Source: Paraburkholderia sp. HP33-1
GTDB taxonomy: Bacteria > Pseudomonadota > Gammaproteobacteria > Burkholderiales > Burkholderiaceae
NCBI RefSeq assembly: GCF_021390595.1
Contig: NZ_JAJEJR010000002.1
Span: 558,001-622,000 of the forward strand
DNA length: 64,000 nucleotides
Direction: 5' to 3'
Of this stretch, positions 1-8,801 are shown one piece after another. The notes under the pieces were generated by a model. It worked only from the letters and a program-made list of their open reading frames with translations. It did not search any database and had not been told where the DNA came from. The position numbers and the translations under genes were made by a program. The first letter of the stretch is position 1. Each line of letters starts with the position of its first letter.

Positions 1-56
1 ATATCGACTCGGCTCTGACGACGCTCGCCGGCATCCTGCCGCGCATTGCACGCTGA
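1..56 (+). CDS. C-terminal end of an unidentified protein (cut by window start)
   Basis: An open frame runs from the window edge to a TGA at 54-56 and encodes about 17 residues ending in PRIAR. Codon use is GC-rich at third positions like the neighbouring genes, which is the only support for it being coding. Too little is present to name a family. Confidence 0.4.
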   Translation, partial: IDSALTTLAGILPRIAR

Positions 57-434
57 AACGAAGCGGGCCGCAAGCGAGGCGCAGGCATCGTCGAAGCGTT
101 GCGGGGCATGCGTCCTTTGACGTGTCAAACGAAGAAAATGCCTTGATTCATGGGGCGAAAATGCCAGGCCGCTCCGCGGCAACCGCCTCGAAGCCGCCGC
201 CGAAACGAACTGTAACGTGCGTTACGCATGCATAGTAGAGACCTCTCCGCGTGCGTTTCACCCGCTAAAACAGGTGCTAAAACGTATGGCAGTGTCGGTG
301 CCGCGCAAAAAACTTGATCCCAATACATAAAAGAGTCGCGCAAATCGCTTGAGCGCTTGTAGAATCCGGCGTTGAAGCGTGCACATGCGGTGTGCGCTTC
401 GAGCAATTCACTGACCACAACAGGTAGGAGAAAC
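57..434. other. Intergenic region upstream of the HU-type gene
   Basis: No open frame here has an initiation region or recognisable protein. It probably carries the promoter of the HU-type gene. I could not pick a convincing -35/-10 pair by eye. Confidence 0.4.
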
Positions 435-887
435 ATGCCGACTTCCGCAAAAAAGGTGGCCAAGAAGGCTGCTGCCCCGGTACCGACCAAGAAGGTTGCT
501 GCAAAGAAAGCCCCTGCGAAGAAAGCCGTCGCAGCCAAGAAGGTCGCCGTGAAGGCGTCTGGCGCACCGTCGCCGATCAAGGACACCTTCACGAAGGCCT
601 CGTTGGCAGCTCACATCGCTGAACGCGCTGCAGTGGAACCGAAGACCGCCAAGGCTGTGCTGGCCGCGCTCGAAGACACGATCCTCGGCACGGTGCACAA
701 GAAGGGCGCTGGCGAATTCACGCTGTCGGGTCTGCTGAAGATCGTCGTGCAGGCTGTGCCGGCGAAGAAGAAGCGCTTCGGCAAGGACCCGTTCACGGGT
801 GAAGAGCGCTGGTTCCCGGCCAAGCCGGCAAGCGTGCGCATCAAGGCACGCGCGCTGAAGAAGCTGAAGGACGCAGCATCGGCCTAA
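435..887 (+). CDS. HU-family DNA-binding protein with lysine/alanine-rich N-terminal extension
   Basis: This 150-residue nucleoid protein has two parts. Residues 1 to about 45 are a Lys/Ala/Pro-rich tail of KKVAAKKAPAKKA type, resembling histone H1 tails. The rest is an HU/IHF fold with the basic DNA-binding arm (KKKRFGKDPFTGEERWFPAKPA region) and a basic C-terminus. HU-type proteins bend and compact DNA as dimers. The tail probably adds non-specific DNA affinity. The ATG at 435 was chosen over an upstream in-frame ATG at 372 because AGGAGA lies just upstream (426-431) and the added residues look non-coding. HU is usually about 90 residues, so this is a long form, and such forms are common in Burkholderiaceae. 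A strong terminator follows. Confidence 0.93.
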   Translation: MPTSAKKVAKKAAAPVPTKKVAAKKAPAKKAVAAKKVAVKASGAPSPIKDTFTKASLAAHIAERAAVEPKTAKAVLAALEDTILGTVHKKGAGEFTLSGLLKIVVQAVPAKKKRFGKDPFTGEERWFPAKPASVRIKARALKKLKDAASA

Positions 888-987
888 GCGCGTTGCTCGC
901 TCCGCTCAGGTGTCGGCATGGCGCTTTTGCGTTTAACCATGCCTGACGTTTGAGTGCTTGAATTAGCGCCTGCATGCAGGTGATCGA

Positions 988-1023
988 AGTCCCCGTGGAG
1001 GCGAATCCACGGGGACTTTTTTT
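988..1023 (+). terminator. Rho-independent terminator after the HU-type gene
   Basis: An 11-bp perfect stem (AGTCCCCGTGG at 988-998 paired with CCACGGGGACT at 1007-1017) has an 8-nt loop and is followed by a run of T to 1023. This is a textbook intrinsic terminator, about 100 bp after the stop codon. Confidence 0.9.
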
Positions 1024-1300
1024 ATGCGCACGCTTCGTAGTACCCGTCGAATCCATTGGCGAAACAGCCATCGCGCGTCTGATAGTGCGCTCCCTGATGG
1101 CGCGTGCGCACCTGACTGGCGCATCATGATCCACGGCAGTACGATCAAGGCATTGCGCTGCCCTGCGGATGCGCCGTTAGCGTGCACGTCAACACGCTCT
1201 ATCACGACAAATTCAATGGCATAGCGCTTGCTAGATTGAAGGTCGAGTACCGAATGCGCAGCGCATTCGCCTTCTATTTGACAACAAGACAGGGGCTGAC
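1024..1300. other. Region between the HU terminator and the Anbu operon
   Basis: No supported gene. The short frames here lack ribosome sites. It is expected to hold the promoter of the ATP-grasp-led operon. Confidence 0.4.
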
Positions 1301-2710
1301 ATGCGATGCTATGACGAGATGCGTCATCACGACGATGGCGTACGGCCGCATTACGCGCGCTTTGAGCGATGGCTGGACAGTCAGGGCAATGAAGCGATCG
1401 CACGCAAGCGTGCGGAAGCGGACCTGCTGTTCCGGCGCGTCGGCATCACCTTCGCGGTGAACGGCGACCTGTCAGGCACCGAACGGCTGATTCCATTCGA
1501 TCTGATTCCGCGCATCATTCCGCGCGGCGAATGGCAGACGCTCGAAGCGGGTTTGCGGCAGCGCGTGCAGGCGCTCAATCTGTTTATCCACGACGTCTAT
1601 CACGATCGCAACATCGTGCGTGCGGGCATCGTGCCGGCCGAGCAGGTCTATACCAATGCGCAGTATCGCCCCGAGATGCAGGGCGTCGACGTGCCGCTCG
1701 GTGTTTACGCGCACATCGCGGGCGTCGACGTGGTGCGCGCCGGCGACGAGGGCGAGTTCTATGTGCTCGAAGACAACCTGCGTGTGCCGTCGGGCGTGTC
1801 GTACATGCTCGAAAACCGCAAGATGATGATGCGGCTCTTCCCCGAGCTGTTCGTGCAGAACCGCATCGCGCCGGTCGCGCACTATCCCGATCTGCTGCTC
1901 GATACGCTGCGCTCGGTCGCACCCGAAGGCGTCGACGATCCGATCGTCGTCGTGCTGACGCCGGGCATGTACAACTCCGCCTATTTCGAGCATACGTTCC
2001 TCGCACAGCAGATGGGCGTCGAGCTCGTCGAAGGCAAGGATCTGTTCGTCGACGACAACTACGTGTTCATGCGCACCACGCAGGGGCCGAAGCGCGTCGA
2101 CGTGATCTACCGGCGCGTCGATGACGACTTTCTCGATCCCCTCGCGTTTCGCCCCGACTCGGCGCTCGGCGTGCCGGGTCTGCTCACCGCGTATCGCGCC
2201 GGCCGCGTCGCGCTCGCGAACGCGATGGGCACCGGCATCGCCGACGACAAATCGATCTATCCGTACGTGCCGGACATGATCGCGTTCTATCTCGGCGAAA
2301 AGCCGATTCTGAACAACGTGCCGACCTATCAATGCCGCAAGCCCGACGATCTCGCCTATACGCTCGCGCATCTGCCGGAGCTGGTGGTCAAGGAAGTGCA
2401 TGGTGCGGGCGGCTATGGGATGCTGGTCGGCCCAGCGTCGACCAAGGCCGAAGTCGAGGCGTTCCGCGAGCGGCTGATCGCGCGTCCGGCCGGTTATATC
2501 GCGCAGCCTACGCTAGCGCTCTCCGCGTGCCCGACCTTCGTCGAGTCGGGCATTGCGCCGCGCCATATCGACCTGCGGCCGTTCGTGCTGTCGGGCAAGA
2601 CCACCACGATGGTGGCGGGCGGCCTCACGCGCGTCGCGTTGCAGGAGGGCTCGCTCGTCGTCAATTCATCGCAGGGAGGCGGGACCAAGGATACCTGGAT
2701 GGTCGACTGA
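1301..2710 (+). CDS. Circularly permuted ATP-grasp protein (Anbu operon)
   Basis: The 469-residue protein belongs to the circularly permuted type 2 ATP-grasp family (formerly DUF404/DUF407). Typical features are the N-terminal stretch with YDEM and VRPHY, the central LEDNLRVPSGVSYMLENR segment, a VVKEVHGAGGYGM nucleotide-binding segment near residues 361-374, and RHIDLRPF near residue 419. ATP-grasp enzymes ligate carboxylates to amines through acyl-phosphates. Comparative genomics in the literature predicts that this family makes peptide-like amide bonds. It is the first gene of a set with alpha-E, transglutaminase and Anbu proteins, all on the same strand. The start is the ATG at 1301, after a GGGG-containing ribosome site. 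An in-frame ATG six codons later is possible. Substrate unknown. Confidence 0.92.
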   Translation: MRCYDEMRHHDDGVRPHYARFERWLDSQGNEAIARKRAEADLLFRRVGITFAVNGDLSGTERLIPFDLIPRIIPRGEWQTLEAGLRQRVQALNLFIHDVYHDRNIVRAGIVPAEQVYTNAQYRPEMQGVDVPLGVYAHIAGVDVVRAGDEGEFYVLEDNLRVPSGVSYMLENRKMMMRLFPELFVQNRIAPVAHYPDLLLDTLRSVAPEGVDDPIVVVLTPGMYNSAYFEHTFLAQQMGVELVEGKDLFVDDNYVFMRTTQGPKRVDVIYRRVDDDFLDPLAFRPDSALGVPGLLTAYRAGRVALANAMGTGIADDKSIYPYVPDMIAFYLGEKPILNNVPTYQCRKPDDLAYTLAHLPELVVKEVHGAGGYGMLVGPASTKAEVEAFRERLIARPAGYIAQPTLALSACPTFVESGIAPRHIDLRPFVLSGKTTTMVAGGLTRVALQEGSLVVNSSQGGGTKDTWMVD

Positions 2711-2869
2711 CGCGATCGCCGCCGCGTTTCTCGCCTCGCTCGCAACAGAGCAAAGCAGGGCGCGACGCACGCAACCTGATGCGCCGCTGGCGCTTAACGG
2801 ATAACCAGCGCGGACCTTCGTCGCTGACGAAGGCCTCGCGCGTTCAGATCTCAGCCATGGAACGCCGTC

Positions 2870-3820
2870 ATGCTTAGCCGAACCGCCGATCACCTCTTCT
2901 GGATGGCCCGCTACATGGAGCGCGCGGAGAACACCGCCCGCATGCTCGACATCAACCTGAAGGCGCAACTGCTGCCGCAGACGCCCGAACAGGAGGCCCG
3001 CGCGCAGCGCTCGGTGCTGCGCATCTCCGAGCTCGAAAGCGCCTTCGAGCAGCGCTACGACGAACCGACGCGCGACCACGTGCTCGACTTCATGGTTGCC
3101 GACGCGAGCAATCCGTCGAGCATTCATTCGTGCCTGCAGGCCGCGCGCGAAAACGCCCGGGCGGTGCGGGGCACGCTGACGACCGAGTGGTGGGAAACCA
3201 TCAACGACACGTGGCTCGAATTCAACGAGCGGCTCTCGAGCGGCCAGGCCGCGAGTAATCCGGGTTTGCTGTTCGAATGGGTCAAATTCCGCTCGCATCT
3301 GTCGCGCGGCGTGACGATGGGCACTGCGCTGCAGGACGACGCGTTCTTCTTCACGCAGCTAGGCACGTATCTGGAGCGCGCCGACAACACCGCGCGGATT
3401 CTCGATGTGCGTTTCGCCAATGTCGAGCCGAATTCGCGCGATGCCGCGCGCCAGCTCGAGGATTTCTATTACTGGACCTCGATCCTGAGCTCGGTGTCGG
3501 CGCTCGAGATCTATCGCAAGGTGTATCGCGACGTCATCACGCCCGCGCGCGTGGTCGAGCTGATGATCCTCAATCAGCAGATGCCGCGCTCGCTGCTCGC
3601 CTCGCTCGACGGCGTCTGCACCAATCTTGCGATGCTGCGCACCTCGGGCTCGAACCAGTGCGAACGCTTCGCCGGCAAGCTGCGCGCCGAGCTGCTGTAT
3701 GCCGACATCCGGCAGATCCTGGAAAGCGGTCTACATGGCTATCTGACCCAGTTCCTCGCGCGCGTGTTCGAGCTGGGCAATCTGGTGGCGCGCACCTATC
3801 TGATGCTGCCAGTGGCCTGA
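2870..3820 (+). CDS. Alpha-E domain-containing protein (Anbu operon)
   Basis: The 316-residue helical protein starts MLSRTADHLFWMARYMERAE, the hallmark of the alpha-E family (formerly DUF403). A second similar motif, GTYLERADNTARILDVR, occurs near residue 165, consistent with an internal repeat. The biochemical role is unproven. The family occurs almost always beside a circularly permuted ATP-grasp and a transglutaminase-like protein, and is thought to be part of that peptide-modification module. It starts 159 bp after the ATP-grasp gene and ends 12 bp before the transglutaminase gene. Confidence 0.93.
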   Translation: MLSRTADHLFWMARYMERAENTARMLDINLKAQLLPQTPEQEARAQRSVLRISELESAFEQRYDEPTRDHVLDFMVADASNPSSIHSCLQAARENARAVRGTLTTEWWETINDTWLEFNERLSSGQAASNPGLLFEWVKFRSHLSRGVTMGTALQDDAFFFTQLGTYLERADNTARILDVRFANVEPNSRDAARQLEDFYYWTSILSSVSALEIYRKVYRDVITPARVVELMILNQQMPRSLLASLDGVCTNLAMLRTSGSNQCERFAGKLRAELLYADIRQILESGLHGYLTQFLARVFELGNLVARTYLMLPVA

Positions 3821-3832
3821 CGGAGTTTTCTC

Positions 3833-4633
3833 ATGTACCTGACGATCCGCCACGACACCTCTTACCGCTACGAAGCGACGGTTCACTATTCGATCCAGCA
3901 GTTGCGCCTGACGCCCGCGAGCGGCACCGGGCAGACGGTGCGGCGCTGGAGCATCGACGCGCCGGGCAAGCTCGACGTCACGCTCGACGCATACGGCAAC
4001 GTGCTGCATACGCTCGTCATCAACAAGCCGCACGACGAGATCCATCTGCACGTGTCGGGCGAGGTGGACACGATACCGCTTGTGGACGGCGTGCTGCGCG
4101 ATCCGCCGGGCCCGATCCCGCTCGAACATTTCACCTGCGCGACGCGCCTGACCGAAGCCGACGGCGCGATCCGCGAACTGGCTGCGTCGGTGCCGGATCT
4201 GGCGAGCCCGGCGAGCCTGATCACGCTGTGCGAGCAGATCGTGCAACGCGTGCAATATCGGCCCGGCGTGACAGCGGTCACGAGCACGGCCGCCGAGGCG
4301 CTCGCGCTTGGCAACGGCGTGTGCCAGGACCATGCGCATCTGATGCTCGCATGCTGCCGCGCGCGCGGCGTGCCGGCGCGCTACGTGAGCGGTTATATCG
4401 AACCGGGCGACGTGCCGCATGGCGCGAGTCACGCGTGGGTCGACGTATGGCTCGACGGCAAGGGCTGGATTTCTATCGACGTCACGCATGCCGCGTTTGC
4501 GAGCGAGATCTACTGCCGGCTTGCGGTCGCGCGCGATTACGAAGCGGCGGCACCGGTGCGCGGCCGACGTATCGGCGGGCTCGAAGAGGAGCTCGACGTG
4601 GCGGTGAGGGTCAGCGCGCAGATGTCGCAGTAG
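3833..4633 (+). CDS. Transglutaminase-like cysteine protease family protein (Anbu operon)
   Basis: This 266-residue protein has the bacterial transglutaminase N-terminal domain (MYLTIRHDTSYRYEATVHYS) followed by the papain-like core. The catalytic triad is readable: Cys164 in NGVCQDHAH, His200 in SHAWVDVW and Asp216 in SIDVTH. It has no signal peptide, so it is cytosolic. Members hydrolyse or transfer at peptide or amide bonds. In this operon it may remove or process what the ATP-grasp protein adds, which is inference. It sits 12 bp after the alpha-E gene and 101 bp before the Anbu gene. Confidence 0.93.
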   Translation: MYLTIRHDTSYRYEATVHYSIQQLRLTPASGTGQTVRRWSIDAPGKLDVTLDAYGNVLHTLVINKPHDEIHLHVSGEVDTIPLVDGVLRDPPGPIPLEHFTCATRLTEADGAIRELAASVPDLASPASLITLCEQIVQRVQYRPGVTAVTSTAAEALALGNGVCQDHAHLMLACCRARGVPARYVSGYIEPGDVPHGASHAWVDVWLDGKGWISIDVTHAAFASEIYCRLAVARDYEAAAPVRGRRIGGLEEELDVAVRVSAQMSQ

Positions 4634-4734
4634 CCGCAAAAAGGCTGCGAAAAAGGCCGTAGACTCGGATGAAGGGCGCCTGCGTGCCGCATTACAATAG
4701 TTAGCGCCGTCCATTTGTCTTTTGCGGATTCCTC

Positions 4735-5607
4735 ATGACTTATTGCGTAGCGATGGCCGTCAATGACGGCCTCGTATTCCTGTCCGACACGCGGACCAAT
4801 GCCGGCGTCGATCACGTCAGTACCGCGCGCAAGATGTCGGTGTTCGAACAACCCGGCGAACGCCTGCTGGTGCTGCTTGGCGCCGGCAATCTGTCACTCA
4901 CGCAGGCGGTGCTGCACGAACTGTCCGAGCCCGCCGATGCCAGCGAGCCCACGCTTTGGACCGTGCCAACGATGGCTGACGCCGCGCGCGTAGTCGGCAG
5001 CGCGGTGCGCCGTGTGCATCAGCGCGAGGCCGAGGCGCTGCAAAAGTTCGGCGTCGACTTCAATTGCAGCTTCATTCTCGGCGGGCAGATCGCGGGCAAC
5101 CGGATGCGCCTGTTCATGATCTACGCGGCGGGCAATTTCATCGAGACGTCGGCCGTGAATCCGTATTTCCAGATCGGCGAGTCGAAATACGGCAAGCCGA
5201 TCATCGACCGGGTGCTGACGCCGTCCACGCCGCTCGACGAAGCCGCGAAGTCCGCGTTGATCTCGATGGACTCGACGCTGCGTTCGAACCTGTCGGTGGG
5301 GTTGCCGCTCGACCTGCTCGTGTACGAGAAGGATGCGCTGCGCGTCACGCGGTTCGTGTCGATCGATCGCGACAACGCGTACTTCGACATGATTCACCGC
5401 ACGTGGGGCGAGCGTCTGCGCCAGATCTTTGCCGAGATTCCCAATCCGGACTGGCAGCAGTCGCAGGATGCGCCATCGCTGCACGCGGAGCGGGCGCTGG
5501 TGATGTATCGCGCCCCGGTTGGCGCCGATGGCATCGAGCACGAGCAGGATGTGCCGCCCGCGCAGATACTCGCGCAGGCCGACAAGGGGAAGGCGCAGCG
5601 GCGCTAG
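4735..5607 (+). CDS. Anbu: proteasome-type N-terminal threonine peptidase
   Basis: This 290-residue protein of the Anbu (ancestral beta subunit) family is related to HslV and proteasome beta subunits. It begins MTYCV, so Thr2 becomes the N-terminal nucleophile once Met is removed. Mature Asp17 (in SDTRTNAG) and Lys32 (in ARKMSVF) sit almost exactly where the proteasome Asp17 and Lys33 do. No propeptide or signal peptide is present. Anbu proteins form open helical or ring-like assemblies. No unfoldase such as HslU or ClpX is encoded nearby. The gene closes the ATP-grasp/alpha-E/transglutaminase operon, an association described by comparative genomics, and is followed by a strong hairpin. Confidence 0.95.
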   Translation: MTYCVAMAVNDGLVFLSDTRTNAGVDHVSTARKMSVFEQPGERLLVLLGAGNLSLTQAVLHELSEPADASEPTLWTVPTMADAARVVGSAVRRVHQREAEALQKFGVDFNCSFILGGQIAGNRMRLFMIYAAGNFIETSAVNPYFQIGESKYGKPIIDRVLTPSTPLDEAAKSALISMDSTLRSNLSVGLPLDLLVYEKDALRVTRFVSIDRDNAYFDMIHRTWGERLRQIFAEIPNPDWQQSQDAPSLHAERALVMYRAPVGADGIEHEQDVPPAQILAQADKGKAQRR

Positions 5608-5670
5608 CTGCGGCGGATTCGGACCGCACGTCAGGCTCTCCCGGGGCCACGAGCAAAACCTCAGGACGAA

Positions 5671-5710
5671 AAAAACCAGCCATCGGCAACGCCTTTGGCT
5701 GGTTTTTTTT
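5671..5710. terminator. Bidirectional intrinsic terminator between Anbu and porin genes
   Basis: The stem AAAAACCAGCCA (5671-5682) pairs with TGGCTGGTTTTT (5696-5707) across a 13-nt loop, with A-runs on one side and T-runs on the other. It lies between convergent genes, so it can stop transcription from both. Confidence 0.88.
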
Positions 5711-5758
5711 GGGCTACGCAGCTTGTCAGCTGCGTAGCAGGTCCGACTTGAAGTCCGA

Positions 5759-6946
5759 TTAGAACTTGTGACGGATACCCAGGCTGACCATGACCTGGTT
5801 GTTGGTGCTCGCCTGGTTGCCATACGAACCGATCGAAGCAGTGGCCGACTCGAGGCCGCCGCCGGCGCCCGGTACACGCTGTTCGCCGCTGGCATGCTGC
5901 CAAGCGCCGACCAGGTACACGTCCGTACGCTTCGAGAGGTTGTAGTCGCCGCCCAGCGACACCTGGTTGTACGTCGCGGACGCGTCGCCGTGGCCCTTCG
6001 TGTAGATGTAGCCGAGACCCACCAGCGCTGCCGGCGTGAGCTGATAGCCCAGATAGGCGCGACCCACTTCGTACTTCTGCGTCTGACGGAAGGTCGATTG
6101 CGAGTCTTGGTAATACTGCGCGTTGCTGTAGCCCAGGGCGCCCGTCCACGGACCGGTCACGTACTGAACAACCACCGAAGCGATGCCGATCGAGCTTGCC
6201 GTTTGGTAAGCGTTGTTGATGCCGGTGACGGTCGACGAGGCCAAGTCGAACGTCCCACCGATCGTGGTGGTGCTATTCCAGCCAGACCGGGCGGGGTCGT
6301 TGGTGCTCGCGTTTTTCGTGCGCAGGTAGCCAGCGGCGCCACTGAACCCACCAATCGAATACGTTGCCGCGCCTGCATACGTCTGGCCCGAACCCGTTGA
6401 ACCGGCGACACCGCCGAACCCGTACAAGCCTTCGAACTGGAAGCCCGACCAGACCGGCGACACGTACTTGACTGCGTTGTTCACACGGAAGCTGTTGTCG
6501 TTGTTGTCGACGTCGCCCGGCGTAGTGAACGTGCTGCCCCAGTAGTTGTCAGCCGTGAGCGGCTGGATCATGTCGACCAGCGGGTCGTACTGACGACCAG
6601 CCGTGACCGTGCCCCAGGAGTCGCCCGTCAGACCGACGTAAGCCTGACGACCGAACATCAGGCCGCCTTGGCCCAGCTTGCCCGTGTTGAGGTCAAAGCC
6701 GTTTTCAATCTGGAAAATTGCCTTCAAGCCGCCACCGAGGTCTTCCGTGCCCTTCAGGCCGAAACGGTTAGCTTGCAGGTTGCCCGCAAACAGTTGAACG
6801 AGGCTGCCGCCCTTGGGCGTAGCGTTGTTCACGTATTGGACCGATTCATCCAGCACGCCATACAGGGTCACGCTGCTTTGCGCGTGCGCGATACCAGCGA
6901 CGCCGAGGAGCGCCAGCGAGAGGGTAGACAATGCGATTCGTTTCAT
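5759..6946 (-). CDS. Outer-membrane general porin (Burkholderia OmpC-like, gram-negative porin family)
   Basis: This 395-residue precursor has a signal peptide, MKRIALSTLSLALLGVAGIAHA, cleaved before QSSVTLYG, the usual mature start of Burkholderia porins. It has GTEDLGGGLKAIFQIENGF and FGRQAYVGL motifs and ends in an aromatic residue (RHKF), as needed for beta-barrel assembly. It should form a 16-strand trimeric barrel for small hydrophilic solutes. The ATG at 6946 is preceded by a GGAGA ribosome site. An upstream in-frame extension would bury the signal peptide and was rejected. Two other porins lie at 39.0 and 59.7 kb. Confidence 0.95.
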   Translation of the reverse strand: MKRIALSTLSLALLGVAGIAHAQSSVTLYGVLDESVQYVNNATPKGGSLVQLFAGNLQANRFGLKGTEDLGGGLKAIFQIENGFDLNTGKLGQGGLMFGRQAYVGLTGDSWGTVTAGRQYDPLVDMIQPLTADNYWGSTFTTPGDVDNNDNSFRVNNAVKYVSPVWSGFQFEGLYGFGGVAGSTGSGQTYAGAATYSIGGFSGAAGYLRTKNASTNDPARSGWNSTTTIGGTFDLASSTVTGINNAYQTASSIGIASVVVQYVTGPWTGALGYSNAQYYQDSQSTFRQTQKYEVGRAYLGYQLTPAALVGLGYIYTKGHGDASATYNQVSLGGDYNLSKRTDVYLVGAWQHASGEQRVPGAGGGLESATASIGSYGNQASTNNQVMVSLGIRHKF

Positions 6947-7394
6947 CCAATTCTCCACGCAGATGATTGTTTGTTGGATTGTTTGTTGTTTCGGGAAGCA
7001 GAATAGCTCACCGGCTCTACGGGGTAGAAACGGAAAAAAAAGAGTGTCGCCAAAAACCGACAATCGTCGCAAACCCTTGTATTTAAAGCCCATCGACAAT
7101 TGTTTCTATTTGCGCAATATTTATTGGCCTGATGCGCATTATTGTTGATTTGTTGATAGTGACTGGGTCAGTGAACCCACAATCGGCATCGATTTGAATG
7201 CGCAATGTAATCTAGTCGTCTACACGTCCGCTCGACTTTGCAGCGAAAGCATGAGACGACGGCCGACGAAATGACTAGGCAGGCTGGACGAAATCGGAGT
7301 GTTGTGCGCAGGCGTAACCAGTCGGCTGAAAGTTGCAACCGCGGCGCATCTATAACAACACCGACGCGAGGAGGGGCAGCGCGCAGCGCCCGTT
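6947..7394. other. AT-richer gap upstream of the porin
   Basis: The part at about 7010-7160 is visibly richer in A/T than its surroundings and is the likely promoter region of the porin gene. I see no supported gene. The frames at 7168-7615 are antisense to the end of the BrkB gene or lack start signals. Confidence 0.4.
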
Positions 7395-8648
7395 TCAGCG
7401 TTCGTCGGTGACACGACGCGCCACGGCGGCGGCGGTGAGCCCAGCGGCGGCCGCGAGCAGCACTGAGGTCCACGGGTTGCGTCGCACGTAGCGGTCGGCG
7501 GCCGTCGCGTGGCGGCGCGCTTCGAGCAGCGCCGATGCCGCGAGACGGGTGGCTTGCGCTTCGGCGTCGAGCACCTTGCGTGCGACGTCCGCCGCGGATT
7601 CACGCGCGCTCGCACCTGTTCCTGCCGCCGGCGCCGCGCTCGACTGGCCAGCGACGCTCACAGCCGTGGGAGCCAACGGCGCGATATCCGCTGTGAAAGT
7701 CGATGCCGCCAGCACCGACGCGAGCTTAGCGCGGCTGCCCGGCGGCGGGTCGCCCTGGATGCCCCAGCCGCCACGCGGATCGTGCAAGCGACCGCGCGCT
7801 GCCGAGAACTCCGCGCCGAGCAGCAGCACCGCCGCCGAGAAGTACAGCCACATCATCAGCACCGCCAGCGAGCCGGCCGCGCCGAACGAACTGGCCATTC
7901 CCGCATGCGCGAGATAGAGCGCGAACAGCTTCTTGCCGGCCGTAAACAGCACGGCCGCGACGACGCCGCCCACCAGCGCATCGCGCCACAGCACCGGCGC
8001 ATCGGGCAGGAACTTGAGCAGCGCGGCGAATGCGAACAGGAGCACGAGCAGCCCGACGCCAAGTTGCAGCAGATTGCCGATCATCATGTACCGCGAACTG
8101 CCCCACAGCCAGTCGCCTACAAAGACGATCACCGTATCGAGTACGAGCGACACGATCAGCAGGAACGCGACACCGAGCACGAGCCCGAACGAAATCAGCC
8201 GAACGCGCACCAGCGCGAGCACGCTTGACGTGCGCGGCCCGCTGTACGGCCACACGATATTGAGCGCGCTGTTCAGCGAAGAGAACGTCGCCGACGCGCC
8301 GATTGCCACCAGCGAAAACGAAATGATCGTCGCGATGCCGCCTTTGGCGCCCGCATGATGCGCGTTCTCGACGATCGTCTGGACGCCGGCCGCGGCCTGG
8401 TCGCCGATCAGGCCGTTGATGTGGCCGAACAGCTCGCCGCGCGCGGCCGCCGGGCCGAAGAACCAGCCGGCCACCGCGAGCACCATCACGAGCGTCGGCG
8501 CAAGCGAGAACGCTGCATAAAACGCGATGCTCGCCGCCATCGCCGGGCAGCGATTCTCCGCAAACTGGCGCAGTGCGCCGATCGCCCAGTTGGCATGCTG
8601 ACGCGCGGCCTGCTGGAGGCTCTCGCGAGAAAGAGTGTCGATGTCCAT
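7395..8648 (-). CDS. YihY/BrkB-family inner-membrane protein with DUF883-like C-terminal tail
   Basis: The first 300 or so residues of this 417-residue protein match the YihY/virulence factor BrkB family. They include FAENRCPAMAASIAFYAAFSLAP, several hydrophobic segments, and GAAGSLAVLMMWLYFSAAVLLLGAEF. Function is unsettled; older ribonuclease BN naming was a misassignment. After a hydrophilic Ala/Pro-rich linker the last 34 residues (about 384-417) read YVRRNPWTSVLLAAAAGL, which is the membrane anchor signature of ElaB/YqjD (DUF883) proteins. That tail is unusual for BrkB. The start at 8648 has no competing ATG nearby. The gene is divergent from the YbaK-type gene. Confidence 0.9.
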   Translation of the reverse strand: MDIDTLSRESLQQAARQHANWAIGALRQFAENRCPAMAASIAFYAAFSLAPTLVMVLAVAGWFFGPAAARGELFGHINGLIGDQAAAGVQTIVENAHHAGAKGGIATIISFSLVAIGASATFSSLNSALNIVWPYSGPRTSSVLALVRVRLISFGLVLGVAFLLIVSLVLDTVIVFVGDWLWGSSRYMMIGNLLQLGVGLLVLLFAFAALLKFLPDAPVLWRDALVGGVVAAVLFTAGKKLFALYLAHAGMASSFGAAGSLAVLMMWLYFSAAVLLLGAEFSAARGRLHDPRGGWGIQGDPPPGSRAKLASVLAASTFTADIAPLAPTAVSVAGQSSAAPAAGTGASARESAADVARKVLDAEAQATRLAASALLEARRHATAADRYVRRNPWTSVLLAAAAGLTAAAVARRVTDER

Positions 8649-8801
8649 GATCGTCTCTGAATCGAGCCAGCGCCTTCACGTTGTTTGCTTCGTTGCCTGG
8701 CGCCTGGCTTGTGCTCGTCACTATACAAGCTAAGAGGCGCGTCGCGACCGGCCGCCCGTGCCGCTAGAATGCAGCGGGTTACTCTCACATTTCCACTCAT
8801 C

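Noticed and set aside
3277..4662. 461-codon frame overlapping the alpha-E and transglutaminase genes
   Set aside because: Arg/Ala-rich shadow frame typical of high-GC DNA; both genuine genes have family motifs in other frames.
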